NCBI GenBank assembly: GCA_001465935.1
Contig: LNKV01000019.1
Coordinates: 372,001-436,000 of the forward strand
Length of the DNA stretch: 64,000 nt
Origin: Clarireedia homoeocarpa
Taxonomy: Eukaryota; Ascomycota; Leotiomycetes; Helotiales; Rutstroemiaceae
Direction of reading: 5' to 3'
Shown here piece by piece: positions 30,368 through 40,697 of this stretch. Made by a program: the position numbers and the translations under genes. The notes beneath the pieces were generated by a model. It was not told the origin of the DNA, made no database searches, and saw only the letters and a program-made list of their open reading frames with translations. Each line of letters starts with the position of its first letter. Position 1 is the stretch's first letter.

Positions 30368-33300
30368 ATGGGTGTTACCGGTCTCTGGACCGTTATCCAA
30401 CCCTGCGCACGGCCTACTCCTCTTCCTACCCTCAATCGCAAACGTCTCGCAGTTGACGCCTCGATCTGGATCTACCAATTCCTCAAAGCCGTGCGCGACA
30501 AAGAAGGCAATGCGCTGCGCAACTCCCACGTTGTCGGTTTCTTCCGCCGCATATGCAAACTGCTATTCCACGGTATCAAGCCAGTATTTGTATTTGATGG
30601 CGGCGCACCAGTTCTCAAACGACAGACGGTTCTGGCGAGAAAGAGGAGACGAGAGGGGAGAAGAGAAGATGCGGCTAGGACGGCGGGGAAATTGCTGAGT
30701 GTGCAGATGAGGAGGAAAGCGGAGGAGGACGCGGAGGAGAGGAAGAGGAGGGAGAGGGATAATCAGGATAGAGGTGGTAGAGCGGTTCCTGATGTCGATG
30801 TGGAGGAAGTGCCGGAGATTTTGGCGTATGTGGATGAAATCGGCATGACTGCGCAAGAAAAACAAGCGACGAGGAAATTCCACAAGAAAGACGCATATCA
30901 CCTCCCCGAACTCACAAATGGCATAGAAGGAATGGGTCGGCCGGAAGATCCACGTATTATGAGCGCGGAAGAGTTGGAGGAGTATGCACGACAGTTTCAT
31001 AATGGGGAGGATGTCAATTTGTATGATTTTAGCAAGATTGATTTTAATGGGGACTTCTTTATGAGTTTACCGGCGGGAGATCGCTATAATATTTTGAATG
31101 CGGCGAGATTGAGGAGTAGGTTGAGGATGGGTTTGAGTAAGCAACAGTTGGAGGAGATGTTTCCGGATAGGATGGCTTTCTCGAAGTTTCAGATTGAGAG
31201 GGTCAGAGAGAGGAATGAGCTGACACAGAGGTTGATGAATCTAAATGGTATGAATGGAGAGGATAAGATGTTTGGCGTAAATGGCACCGGGAGGATTGCA
31301 GGTGAGAGGGGAAGGGAGTATGTGCTTGTCAAGAATGATGGGGTTGAGGGTGGTTGGGCTCTTGGTGTAGTTAGCACGGAAAAGGGTATTGGGGAGAGGA
31401 ATAAACCAATTGATGTGGACGAATTGGACGAAAAGAAGAGGGTCAACTTAGCCACTGATTCTGAAGAAGACGACGAATTTGAGGATGTGCCTGTGGAGGG
31501 ACTGAATCGACTTCCCAAGCCTAAAACCTATGGAGTCAATATGACCTATGGTGACTTTCAAGCCAGGGAGGTTGAGGAAAGACGACGGGAGGTCTATAAC
31601 TCGAGAAAAGGGCCTATCTCGAAGGCACGAGCTTTGCCACGGGAGGACGCTGACTCGCTTTTCGTCGATGATAATCAGACTGGTGCAGGTCCGGTGAACC
31701 CAAATATGGACGATGATGATGACGATCTAAATCGTGCCATTGCGTTATCATTACAGCAAGATGGAGATCAAGATGCAGAGCTTAACGAGGAAGAACATGT
31801 CAATCGAGCTATAGAGTTGTCGCTTAAGCAGGGTCGTGGTGAAGAATCAGATACAGACGATGAAATTTTTGAAGATGTTCCAGTACCAGAATATCAACAG
31901 AAAGCAGCGGAGCCAGCCAAACCTCTTACCAATTCGAGCGGGAAGATGATTGCGCATATTGTTAACAATCGAGCAAATGCGGCGGTCCCGAAACGCAAGC
32001 AGGTACAAGAGAAAGATGGTAGTGATAGTGATAGTGACATGGACTTCCAAGCTGCATTGGCCAAAGCAAGGAAACAGAAAGCACCGGAGAAGAAACGACA
32101 GCCAGCGCCTGTTTCGGAGAATAAGAGAAACCCATTTGATGGCCCACTCCCATTTGAAAGGTTAGAATTTAAGGCTTCGTTGTTTGGAAAGAAGAAACAA
32201 GCTCCAAAGCCAGTGGAGGAAAACCAACAAAATGGCGAAGACCAAGATGAACTCGCGGGCGGATTCGAGGCCGAGGGCGACGAAGAGAAAGCAAAACCAT
32301 TACCGCCTTGGCTAGCTGGCAATGATGACATTAGATCTCAGGTACAGGAACAGCGCAGAAAAGATCAAGAGATGAATGCGGAAGATCGTGATCGGGCGAC
32401 TGAAGATGAGAGGATCTTTCAACGTGATCACGGTGTCATTGAGCTGCGGTCAGATGATGATGATAGTGATGTGGAGATTTTGGATAAGCCACCGACTCCA
32501 AAAGCTACGGTGGAGAGCATGGATGATTTGGCTGAGGTGGTAAGAGTTGAGCCACCGCAGTCAGATACTCCGGACGTTAGAAGACTCTCTCTCCAACCGG
32601 GCGAACTCGGTGTTCCTGAAAAAGGACATGATTCAGATCAAGAAGTTGAGTGGTCGGAGAGTGATCATGAAGATTTCGTACGCAACAATATCACAGCAGG
32701 AAAACCAAAAGAGCCTGCTGGTGGAAGGATACAAGAAAACCCATCGAAATCGAAATCGCCATCTCCGATGTTTGAAGATGTTGCTATTCCTGAAGCCACT
32801 GAGCCGCTGACAGAAAAGAGTCCATCTATTATATTCGAGGATGTCGCCATGCCGGAAGTTGATCGGCCAGCTGCAGCCAAGAGTCCAACTCCAATATTCG
32901 AAAATGCAAATATGCCTAGCCGCGCCTCGGGATTTCCAGCTGGACAATCAGGGCTCTCAGAGGCAGAACTGGAAGAATCTTATAATCGCCAGCAAGCCCA
33001 GGAAATAGCGGATGAGTTCGACTTCAGCGACCCAGATGACGAAGAGCTCCTTACACAACTTGCTATGGAAGCAGAAGAACATGCTCGGTTTGCAAGTACT
33101 TTGAATAACAAGTCCGAAAAAGAGAACCAGGAAGCATACGAGAAGGAACTTAAAGCTCTACGAAATCAGCAAAAGAAAGATCGTCGAGATGCAGATGAAG
33201 TATCACACATAATGATTACTGAGTGTCAGGCTCTACTTCGTCTATTCGGACTCCCTTATATCACTGCCCCGATGGAAGCTGAGGCCCAGTGTGCTGAGCT

Positions 33301-34324
33301 TGTACGTCTTGGCCTTGTGGATGGTGTGGTGACGGATGATTCTGATATCTTTCTTTTCGGTGGCACGCGTGTCTACAAGAATCTATTCAACAGCAACAAG
33401 CTGGTCGAGTGCTACGTAGCGTCTGATCTAGAGAAAGAACTGTCACTTTCGCGCGACCAACTTATCGCCATCGCACACCTCTTAGGGTCAGATTACACTG
33501 AAGGCCTCCCAGGAATCGGACCCGTCACCGCCCTAGAAATCATATCCGAATTCCCGGACCCGAAAACCGGACTGGAAGAGTTCCGAGATTGGTGGGCAAG
33601 CGTCCAACATCATCCCAGCACAATCTCTTCTGAAACATCACTCTTCCGGAAGAAGTTCCGCCGCTCGCAAGCTGCGAAGCTTTTTCTTCCTCCGGGATTT
33701 CCTAGTCCCGCTGTTACGGAAGCATATATGAAGCCAGATGTTGATAGTACATCTGAGCCGTTCCAGTGGGGTGTTCCGGATCTGGGAGCGTTGAGGGATT
33801 TCCTCATGGCGACTATTGGGTGGAGTCAAGAACGGACAGATGAGGTACTGGTCCCGGTGATTAGGGATATGAATAGACGTGAGCAAGAAGGCACACAAAG
33901 TAATATTACGAGGTTTTTCGAGGGAGCAGTTGGAGTTGGTGCAAACGCGAATGATGGTATGGGAAGAGGTGCAGGGAGTAAGAGGATGAGGGAGGCGGTG
34001 GGGAAGTTGAAGGCGAAGAAGGGTGCATTGCAGGGGACTTTTGCGGATGAGGCGGCGGATTGGGCGAGGAAGAATGATTTGAGTTTTACGGAGAAGGAGC
34101 GGGAGAAGGTGGAGAAGAAGAGGGGCGGGAAGGGGAAGGGGAGGAAGAGAAGTGCGAGAGCTGTGGAAGAGGTAGACGGAGAGGAGGAGGATGAGGCGGA
34201 GGCAGAAGATAATGAAGAGGCGGATGAAGAAAGCGATGAGGTCATTGTAAGCAGCAATGGGAAAGGCAGGGGTACCCCGAAGAGCCGGGGACAACCGGCT
34301 AAACGGAAAAAGACCAAGGCATGA
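30368..34324 (+). CDS. RAD2: DNA repair endonuclease Rad2/XPG (Rad13), 1,318 aa
   Basis: This structure-specific nuclease makes the 3' cut in nucleotide-excision repair, working with TFIIH in the nucleus. It is one long exon. The N-region (1-about 95) starts MGVTGLWTVIQPCARPTPL with Asp30-type metal ligands in RLAVDASIWIY, and VFVFDGGAP. The I-region at about 940-1065 contains APMEAEAQCAELVRLGLVDG, VTDDSDIFLFGG and LGSDYTEGLPGIGPVTA (helix-hairpin-helix). The long acidic spacer has two UIM-like segments (about 452-463 and 475-486, NRAIALSL and NRAIELSL) and repeated FEDV motifs at about 369, 498, 800 and 821. The C-terminus is Lys/Arg-rich, as expected for nuclear import and a PCNA-binding tail. 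The length is normal for filamentous fungi. Confidence 0.96.
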   Translation: MGVTGLWTVIQPCARPTPLPTLNRKRLAVDASIWIYQFLKAVRDKEGNALRNSHVVGFFRRICKLLFHGIKPVFVFDGGAPVLKRQTVLARKRRREGRREDAARTAGKLLSVQMRRKAEEDAEERKRRERDNQDRGGRAVPDVDVEEVPEILAYVDEIGMTAQEKQATRKFHKKDAYHLPELTNGIEGMGRPEDPRIMSAEELEEYARQFHNGEDVNLYDFSKIDFNGDFFMSLPAGDRYNILNAARLRSRLRMGLSKQQLEEMFPDRMAFSKFQIERVRERNELTQRLMNLNGMNGEDKMFGVNGTGRIAGERGREYVLVKNDGVEGGWALGVVSTEKGIGERNKPIDVDELDEKKRVNLATDSEEDDEFEDVPVEGLNRLPKPKTYGVNMTYGDFQAREVEERRREVYNSRKGPISKARALPREDADSLFVDDNQTGAGPVNPNMDDDDDDLNRAIALSLQQDGDQDAELNEEEHVNRAIELSLKQGRGEESDTDDEIFEDVPVPEYQQKAAEPAKPLTNSSGKMIAHIVNNRANAAVPKRKQVQEKDGSDSDSDMDFQAALAKARKQKAPEKKRQPAPVSENKRNPFDGPLPFERLEFKASLFGKKKQAPKPVEENQQNGEDQDELAGGFEAEGDEEKAKPLPPWLAGNDDIRSQVQEQRRKDQEMNAEDRDRATEDERIFQRDHGVIELRSDDDDSDVEILDKPPTPKATVESMDDLAEVVRVEPPQSDTPDVRRLSLQPGELGVPEKGHDSDQEVEWSESDHEDFVRNNITAGKPKEPAGGRIQENPSKSKSPSPMFEDVAIPEATEPLTEKSPSIIFEDVAMPEVDRPAAAKSPTPIFENANMPSRASGFPAGQSGLSEAELEESYNRQQAQEIADEFDFSDPDDEELLTQLAMEAEEHARFASTLNNKSEKENQEAYEKELKALRNQQKKDRRDADEVSHIMITECQALLRLFGLPYITAPMEAEAQCAELVRLGLVDGVVTDDSDIFLFGGTRVYKNLFNSNKLVECYVASDLEKELSLSRDQLIAIAHLLGSDYTEGLPGIGPVTALEIISEFPDPKTGLEEFRDWWASVQHHPSTISSETSLFRKKFRRSQAAKLFLPPGFPSPAVTEAYMKPDVDSTSEPFQWGVPDLGALRDFLMATIGWSQERTDEVLVPVIRDMNRREQEGTQSNITRFFEGAVGVGANANDGMGRGAGSKRMREAVGKLKAKKGALQGTFADEAADWARKNDLSFTEKEREKVEKKRGGKGKGRKRSARAVEEVDGEEEDEAEAEDNEEADEESDEVIVSSNGKGRGTPKSRGQPAKRKKTKA

Positions 34325-35126
34325 ATGTACAATACAATGAAATAATTCAAGCGAGAAATCCGTGAAAACGTGTTACTGAAAGGCGCATGTCTGTAATCTT
34401 CTAATCCAGATTCACCGAAATTACCTCGGACAGAGAAATACGAGGGTTACAAGCCACTCTCCGAACCGTGTCTATCGGAGTTGCAGCCGTGCAATAAAGC
34501 TTTTCCCACCCCAAAATGAAGCTTTCCACCTGCAGCTACCTGCATAAGGTACCTGACGACCAAGAGCAACTGCAGATAATGATGGCTCGGACTCCATACT
34601 TTAATTCAACAATCTAAGCTAGTCCGTGAACTTCCAGATCAAGTATAGCCAATCACTCATGGTTTCCCCGCTCCAACAGTAAGCTTAGCCCAATTAGGAA
34701 GGTAACGGCCCCTGCTGCGGCGATTAACAAGCTTTCGGGATATGGACTGGGATGCTTGGCATTGGCACCTGCCGGATATAGTTGTAAGTTTTCTTTTAAA
34801 GTGGTTTATGGTAGGATTAACGTTTATTTATGATGGGGCTGATCAGCTGCGGCGGAACCGTATCTGCGGAGGCAAGTGATGAGATTGGAGGGACATGGCA
34901 CGACTTTCTAAGCGACGTGGGTTCATGCCAGGAACAGATGGATGTAGGAGGGATGGTGAGTTATTTTTTCTTGGCAAGGTGGTGGGTGCAGCTGCTGTGA
35001 TGCGAGAGCCATAAAGAGCCTTTCGCCTCTTCTCCATCTAAGGATTCTCTTCTCCTCATCCCGCTCAGTCTTTTCTCTCTTCATTCCACACCTCTGCGGG
35101 ACAATTGATCTCCCTGGGCCTCAATT
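34325..35126. other. Intergenic between RAD2 and sedolisin gene
   Basis: No gene or repeat was recognised. The last 100 bases are C/T-rich, a usual fungal leader (TCTTTTCTCTCTTCATTCC). Confidence 0.5.
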
Positions 35127-37028
35127 ATGATCTCTAAAGCCGTAGTCTGCGCGGGACTCCTGTCCCAAGCTCTCCCGGTCTATGGCGCCGTTCTGGAAAA
35201 GCTGGCCGCCGTCCCAAGCGGATGGACAGCTGCATCGCCCGATTCCAGTGCAGTTTTGACCTTGACCGTCGGACTCGCCCAGCAAAATCTCGACCAGTTG
35301 GAATCCAAGTTGCTTGCGGTCTCAACTCCGGGGAATGCTGAATATGGGCAACATCTTGATGCCGACGAGGTCAACGCTTTGTTTGCTCCGTCTCCGGATG
35401 CGAATAGTGCTGTTACCTCTTGGTTGGCCAATGCTGGTGCACAAAATATTACGAGTGATGGTTCTTTTGTTACGTTTGCCACTACTGTTGAAAAGGCAAA
35501 CTCGATGCTGAATACGACTTTCAAGACCTACACGAGTAATGGTGTTTCCAAGCTTCGAACCACTCAGTATTCGGTTCCGGATGAGATTGCACATCATATC
35601 GACCTGATTTCTCCAACTACCTACTTCGGAAAGACGGTTGCCAATGTCCCAACTCTCACCCGCATGGAGGCGACTCCGCCAACTAAGAGGTCGGTTGACG
35701 CGGCTTGTCAGACTTCCATCACTCCTACGTGTTTGAAGGAATTGTACAATGTTGGCAACTACACACCCAAAGTTTCATCAGGAAGCAAGATCGGATTCGG
35801 CAGTTTCCTTAACCAGTCGGCTCTTTATTCTGATTTGTTCGCTTTCGAGAAATATTTTGGTATTCCAGAGCAAAACTTCACAGTTACTTTGCTCAATGGC
35901 GCAACCAATGATCAAGATCCTGCCACGGCTTCTATTGGTGAAGCTAATTTAGATGTTCAGAACATTGTTGGTATTGCGCACCCTCTTCCTGTGGAAGAGT
36001 TCATCACAGGCGGCTCTCCACCATTCATTCCGAATTTGGATGAGCCAACTGCTGCCGATAATGAGAATGAGCCTTACTTGCCATATTATCGATACTTGTT
36101 GTCTCAGCCAAACTCGGCTCTGCCACAGGTTATCACTAATTCATATGGTGATGATGAACAGGTTTGTTGCCCCAATCTCAATTTTTGGGAGAGTGTTGCT
36201 GACTAAGTATTTAGACTGTCCCGTATTCTTACGCAGTGCGCGTCTGTAACATGATTGGCATGTTAGGTCTTCGAGGTATCTCCGTCCTCGAGTCATCTGG
36301 TGATACTGGCGTTGGAGCTGCCTGCCGTGCGAACGATGGATCCAACGCAGCTCAATTCACACCTACATTCCCTGGTACCTGTCCATACATCACTTCGGTT
36401 GGCGGTACCCAAGCAGTTACCCCTGAAGTTGCCTGGGTCGATGGATCTGGTGGATTCTCCAACTATTTCAAGCAAGCTTGGTACCAAACGGCCGCTGTTG
36501 AGAATTACTTGAACAACCACATCTCCCCAGCTACCAAAAAGTACTATGAAAGCTACACCAACTTTGCTGGTAGAGGCTTCCCTGATATTTCCGCGCACAG
36601 TTTGACTCCTGAGTAAGTTTTCTTATAACCCTAATCCTATCTCCTGATTCTCTTTACGGTTCTAATAGATCCTTAGCTATCAAGTCGTTTATGACCTCAA
36701 ACTCTCCCCCTCAGGAGGAACCTCAGCCGCCTCCCCAGTCGTGGCAGCCATTCTCGGTCTCCTCAATGACGCACGTCTCCGAGCCGGTAAACCAACTCTT
36801 GGATTTGTCAACCCGCTTCTCTATCTCATTGGCTCCAACGCATTGACCGATATCACCGGTGGAGGAAGCACTGGATGTAATGGCGTCAATGGACAGACTG
36901 GTGCAGAGATCCCCGGTGGTGGTGTTATTCCTTACGCTAGTTGGAACGCGACGGTGGGATGGGATCCGGTTACTGGATTGGGTACGCCTAACTTCGAGAA
37001 GTTGAAGAAGTTGGTTTTGAGTATTTAA
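35127..37028 (+). CDS. Secreted sedolisin (S53 family peptidase), 594 aa
   Basis: This acid-active serine-carboxyl peptidase of the tripeptidyl-peptidase/sedolisin family is secreted. Exons are 35127-36161, 36215-36612 and 36677-37028 in phase. Residues 1-20 (MISKAVVCAGLLSQALPVYG) are a signal peptide. The pro-domain spans about 21-195 (GWTAASPDSSAVLTLTVGLA and HLDADEVNALFAP). The catalytic part carries Glu and Asp in IGEANLDVQNI (about 270-280), the oxyanion Asp region NSYGDDEQ, and the Ser in SGGTSAASPVVAA (about 494). The final calcium site lies in DPVTGLGTPNFEKL. All triad positions are present. It is followed in the same direction by a carboxypeptidase gene. Tripeptidyl exo- versus endopeptidase mode is not settled. 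Confidence 0.93.
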
Positions 37029-37693
37029 ATGGGGAATATGATGAGGGAGGCTTTTGTATATAGATGATGAGAGATGCAATTGTATATAATAAAGAGGCAA
37101 AAGTCCCATCTAATCATTCAGCATGCACATCATCTGATTCCACGTCTTTCCACATTGAAACTATATCGGTCTGTTCGGCACGCTATCAATTCCACGAACA
37201 GGTTACCCCGCCATTCCGCTCCACAAATCATCTTCTTATCTGAACCACCTTCCTATTCTGAGCTCTTCCCGTCAACGTGCATATAGAATGTATGATGCTG
37301 GGGAAGAATCTCGAGAAAAGCTTATACCTACTCCTTGCATAATGTACCTTATCTGTGGTGGTGGTGGTCTGCTTCCGATGAAGTACACGCAAGCCTTACG
37401 AGTACATACTGCATACCGGAGGAGACAAGAGCGGGGCATGGAAATTCATGACGACGTGCTGCATACCTTGCATTTGCTTGTCGATATGTAGTCCAGCGCC
37501 TGCTTCTTATTCTCTTTAATCCGTCGACCTCATCGTCAGGTTCTTGTTTGTGTCGATTTGCACCGATTTTTCTCTTTGCAATCAACGTCTTTGTCACCAG
37601 CTTGTCAATCGATCATCTTACAGTACAGTACTGTTAACATTTTGCTCGGAGCTCCCGTTTGAGCAACACGCAAAAAGAGAAACCCGCACAAAC
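37029..37693. other. Intergenic between the two peptidase genes
   Basis: No gene is supported. Short open frames here have no domain signal. A GGTGGTGGTGGT run lies at about 37357. Confidence 0.5.
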
Positions 37694-39646
37694 ATGCTGC
37701 ACAGGCTCCTCCTTTTCTCTCTTCTCGCTACCACGGTTTGCGCTGGTCGCTTCAGCGATTTTGCACATGCTCGTGGCTATAATCCGAAACTTGGTGCTAG
37801 GTCTCATGGCCCGCGTCATGCACCGGCTGGGAATGATACGCATAAACATGGTCATTTCCGTTTTCTTGATGAGAAGACTAAAGGTGTGTTTTCTTCTTAT
37901 TTCTTATTTCAACTTCTCAGAACCGTAGCCCTTACATGAGTAAATTCCTTCCCGTCTTAAATCACTTGATAGGGAAAAGCATTCGAGGAGATGGTGGAGA
38001 CTTGAGAGAAGCTAATGAAGAATGGATAATAGCATACCAAGTGAAATCTCTTCCTGATGTCCCCTTTGATGTCGGAGAGATGTATGCGGGGTTGATGCCG
38101 ATTGATATGAAGAATTCGTCAAGGGGGCTTTATTTTGTGTTTGAGCCGACAGTGGGGGAGGAGGTGGATGAGATCACTATTTGGATGAATGGCGGGCCGG
38201 GTGAGTGGTGCTCTTTCAACTTCGTGGAGAGGGATGAGAAAGACGAAGAGGAGCGATTTGCTGATGCGAATGAATGAATAGGTTGTAGTTCTTTGGAAGC
38301 CTTCTTCCAAGAAAATGGCAGATTCATCTGGGGATGGGGAATGTATACGCCTCAGGTGAATCCATATTCTTGGGTTAATCTTACCAATGTTCTTTGGTAT
38401 GTATGGCAGTATGGCTGCTGCTGCTAGTCTGTACATGAGATATGAGATTAACTCGAAATAGGGTCGAACAACCAGTAGGTACTGGATTCTCCATTGGTGA
38501 CGTGACTGCAACGAGCGAGGAAAATGTCGCTGAAGATTTTGTCGACTTCTTTTTGAATTTCCAGAAGACCTTCGGTATCAAGAAGTTCAAGATCTTTGTT
38601 ACTGGAGAGAGTTATGCTGGGAGATATGTACCGTATATTTCAGCTGCGATGCTGGATAAGAATGATACGGACCATTTTGATGTTGCTGGTAGGTTCTCAA
38701 TCTTTAGTATTAGTGAAATTGCTCATGGCTAATCGACTGTTTAGGAGCACTTGCATACGATCCCGTCATTGGCTCGTACGTCTACGCGCAACAGGAAGCC
38801 CCTGCTGTTCCATATGTCGTGCAGAATAACAACATAATTGGCCTCAACTCATCCTTCATCGCCCAACTAGAAGACCTTCATCAATATTGCGGGTATGCCG
38901 ACTTCATCTCCCAGTATCTCACCTTCCCCGCATCTGGCGTCCAACCAGCCAAATTTTTCAACTACTCCAGCACCACTGACCTCTCCTGTGACACCTGGGG
39001 CCTAATCTACAACGCCGCCTACGGTCCCAACCCCTGCTTCAACGTCTACGAAATCACTTCCCAATGTCCTCTCCAATCCGACCCCCTAGGCTACCCCACC
39101 GATCTGCAGTATCTCTACCCAGGTTTCGGAACCGTGTATTTCAACCGTACGGATGTCAAAAAAGCAATGCACGCCCCCGAACAAGTCTCCTGGTCTGAAT
39201 GTTCCGGACCCGTCTTCGTTGGGGGCGACGCCGGTCCCGAACAGGAAGGCGATCTCTCACCCGACCCCATCCAACTTGTTCTTCCCCGCGTGATTGAAGC
39301 GACAAATCGCGTGCTCATCGCAAATGGGAACCTGGATTTCGAGATCATAACGAATGGGACGTTGCTGGCCATTCAGAATATGACATGGGGTGGAATATTG
39401 GGGTTTGAAGAACGGCCCAGTAAACCGATTGTTATCACGTTGCCGGATTTGCAGTACGGAGAGGTCTTTGATGAGAATGGATTGGGTGGAATGGATGCTT
39501 TTCAGGGGACGATGGGGGTGCAGCATTTTGAGAGAGGGTTGATGTGGGCGGAAACTTATCTGAGTGGACATATGCAGCCGCAGTTTCAGCCGAGGAGTAG
39601 TTATAGACATTTGCAATGGCTGTTGGGGAGGATTGATGAGCTGTAG
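37694..39646 (+). CDS. Secreted serine carboxypeptidase (S10), 553 aa
   Basis: It removes C-terminal residues from peptides and is expected outside the cell or in the vacuole. Exons are 37694-37883, 37973-38200, 38282-38396, 38462-38688 and 38745-39646, all phase-checked. The signal peptide is MLHRLLLFSLLATTVCAG. Substrate and oxyanion motifs are WMNGGPGCSS (joined over intron 2) and WVEQPVGTGFS (joined over intron 3). The catalytic Ser is in GESYAGRYVPYIS, the Asp in NGNLDFEI, and the His in SGHMQPQFQPRSSYRHLQW. Many NxS/T sites suggest glycosylation. No C-terminal membrane helix is visible, so it is not a Kex1-type Golgi enzyme. It lies 0.67 kb downstream of the sedolisin gene, and the two could act in sequence on extracellular protein. 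Confidence 0.93.
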
Positions 39647-40697
39647 GTGGTGATGGGTATCCGAAGAGGTGAAAGTTGGATGTTATAATTAATCCGTTTC
39701 GAATTTGGCCCCCGAATGTGTTCTTGATACCATATATCCAAAGCTGGACACAGCCTGATTATTAGCGAATCATGAAACGTGATGCTATTTGTGAGCCGCA
39801 CTTCCAGTCACCGTATAGGATAAGCAATAATATGAATCCATTTGGGACTCAGTATGCCTGCCGATCTCCTGCACCGGGTGATAGTCGAAGTACACAGCCT
39901 AGGCGACTCGAATCCAAAAAACCCTCCATCATACAATCTTCATTCCCTCGAAAATCGCACAAGTACGAACATCTACTCATGTTCATCTCGGTACCATTCT
40001 CACTTACTCTATATAGTCAGACTGCACTACGGGCTGACCATAGACATAAGGTTATTTGTAATCTCGACCTCACTTCATCTCTCAGCCAAGCACTACACCG
40101 TACCTTAATCATCTTACCAAGCAACCTGCTTACAGTACGTAGCACAACATGAACCGATTTTCTTCCCTCCCCAGAAAAATACACGGGAGGTAAATGCCAC
40201 GTGCATCAGCTGAGCTTACGACAATGCAATCTCGCAGCACAAGGAGTCGTCACTCTACACCGCATCCGGTAAACATCAAACCCCAACCCCCAAGGCTTTT
40301 CAGCTGGAGGCTCAAAAAATGGTCCAAACTTGTTGCTCCTGCACGATTTTATGTCAATGCACCAATCGCAACGAATACAGTGGCAAAGAGTGGGTAAAAA
40401 TAGGATTTTTCTTTAAATTCCCCTACGCCGCAATGCAATTGCAGGGTGGGGGATTGGATGGGTGTTAGGGCGAGATAGAAAAATGTGCATTCGGATTGGG
40501 CGGATTAGGACAGGACGTGGGTGGTGGAGCTAAGCTTCCGTCAATCTCTTGTCTTGGCTTGGAGTCGAGACGTCGAGATTTATATATGCTATCTCGCGCG
40601 CCATTTTTCTTTCTCTTTTGATGTGGAACGTGAATTGAATGTCGATAACTCACTGGAATTGCTAGAAACAAGAAAAGAGACGAGCAAGGTCGCCAAG
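39647..40697. other. Intergenic, 1.05 kb
   Basis: No gene, RNA or repeat was recognised. Short frames on the plus strand at 39772-40152 lack a domain signal. An in-frame leader without ATG precedes the next gene. Confidence 0.5.

Noticed and set aside
33638..34350. Minus-strand frames of 174 and 218 codons within RAD2
   Set aside because: They are antisense to the Lys/Glu-rich RAD2 C-terminus and consist of Ser/Leu/Pro runs.
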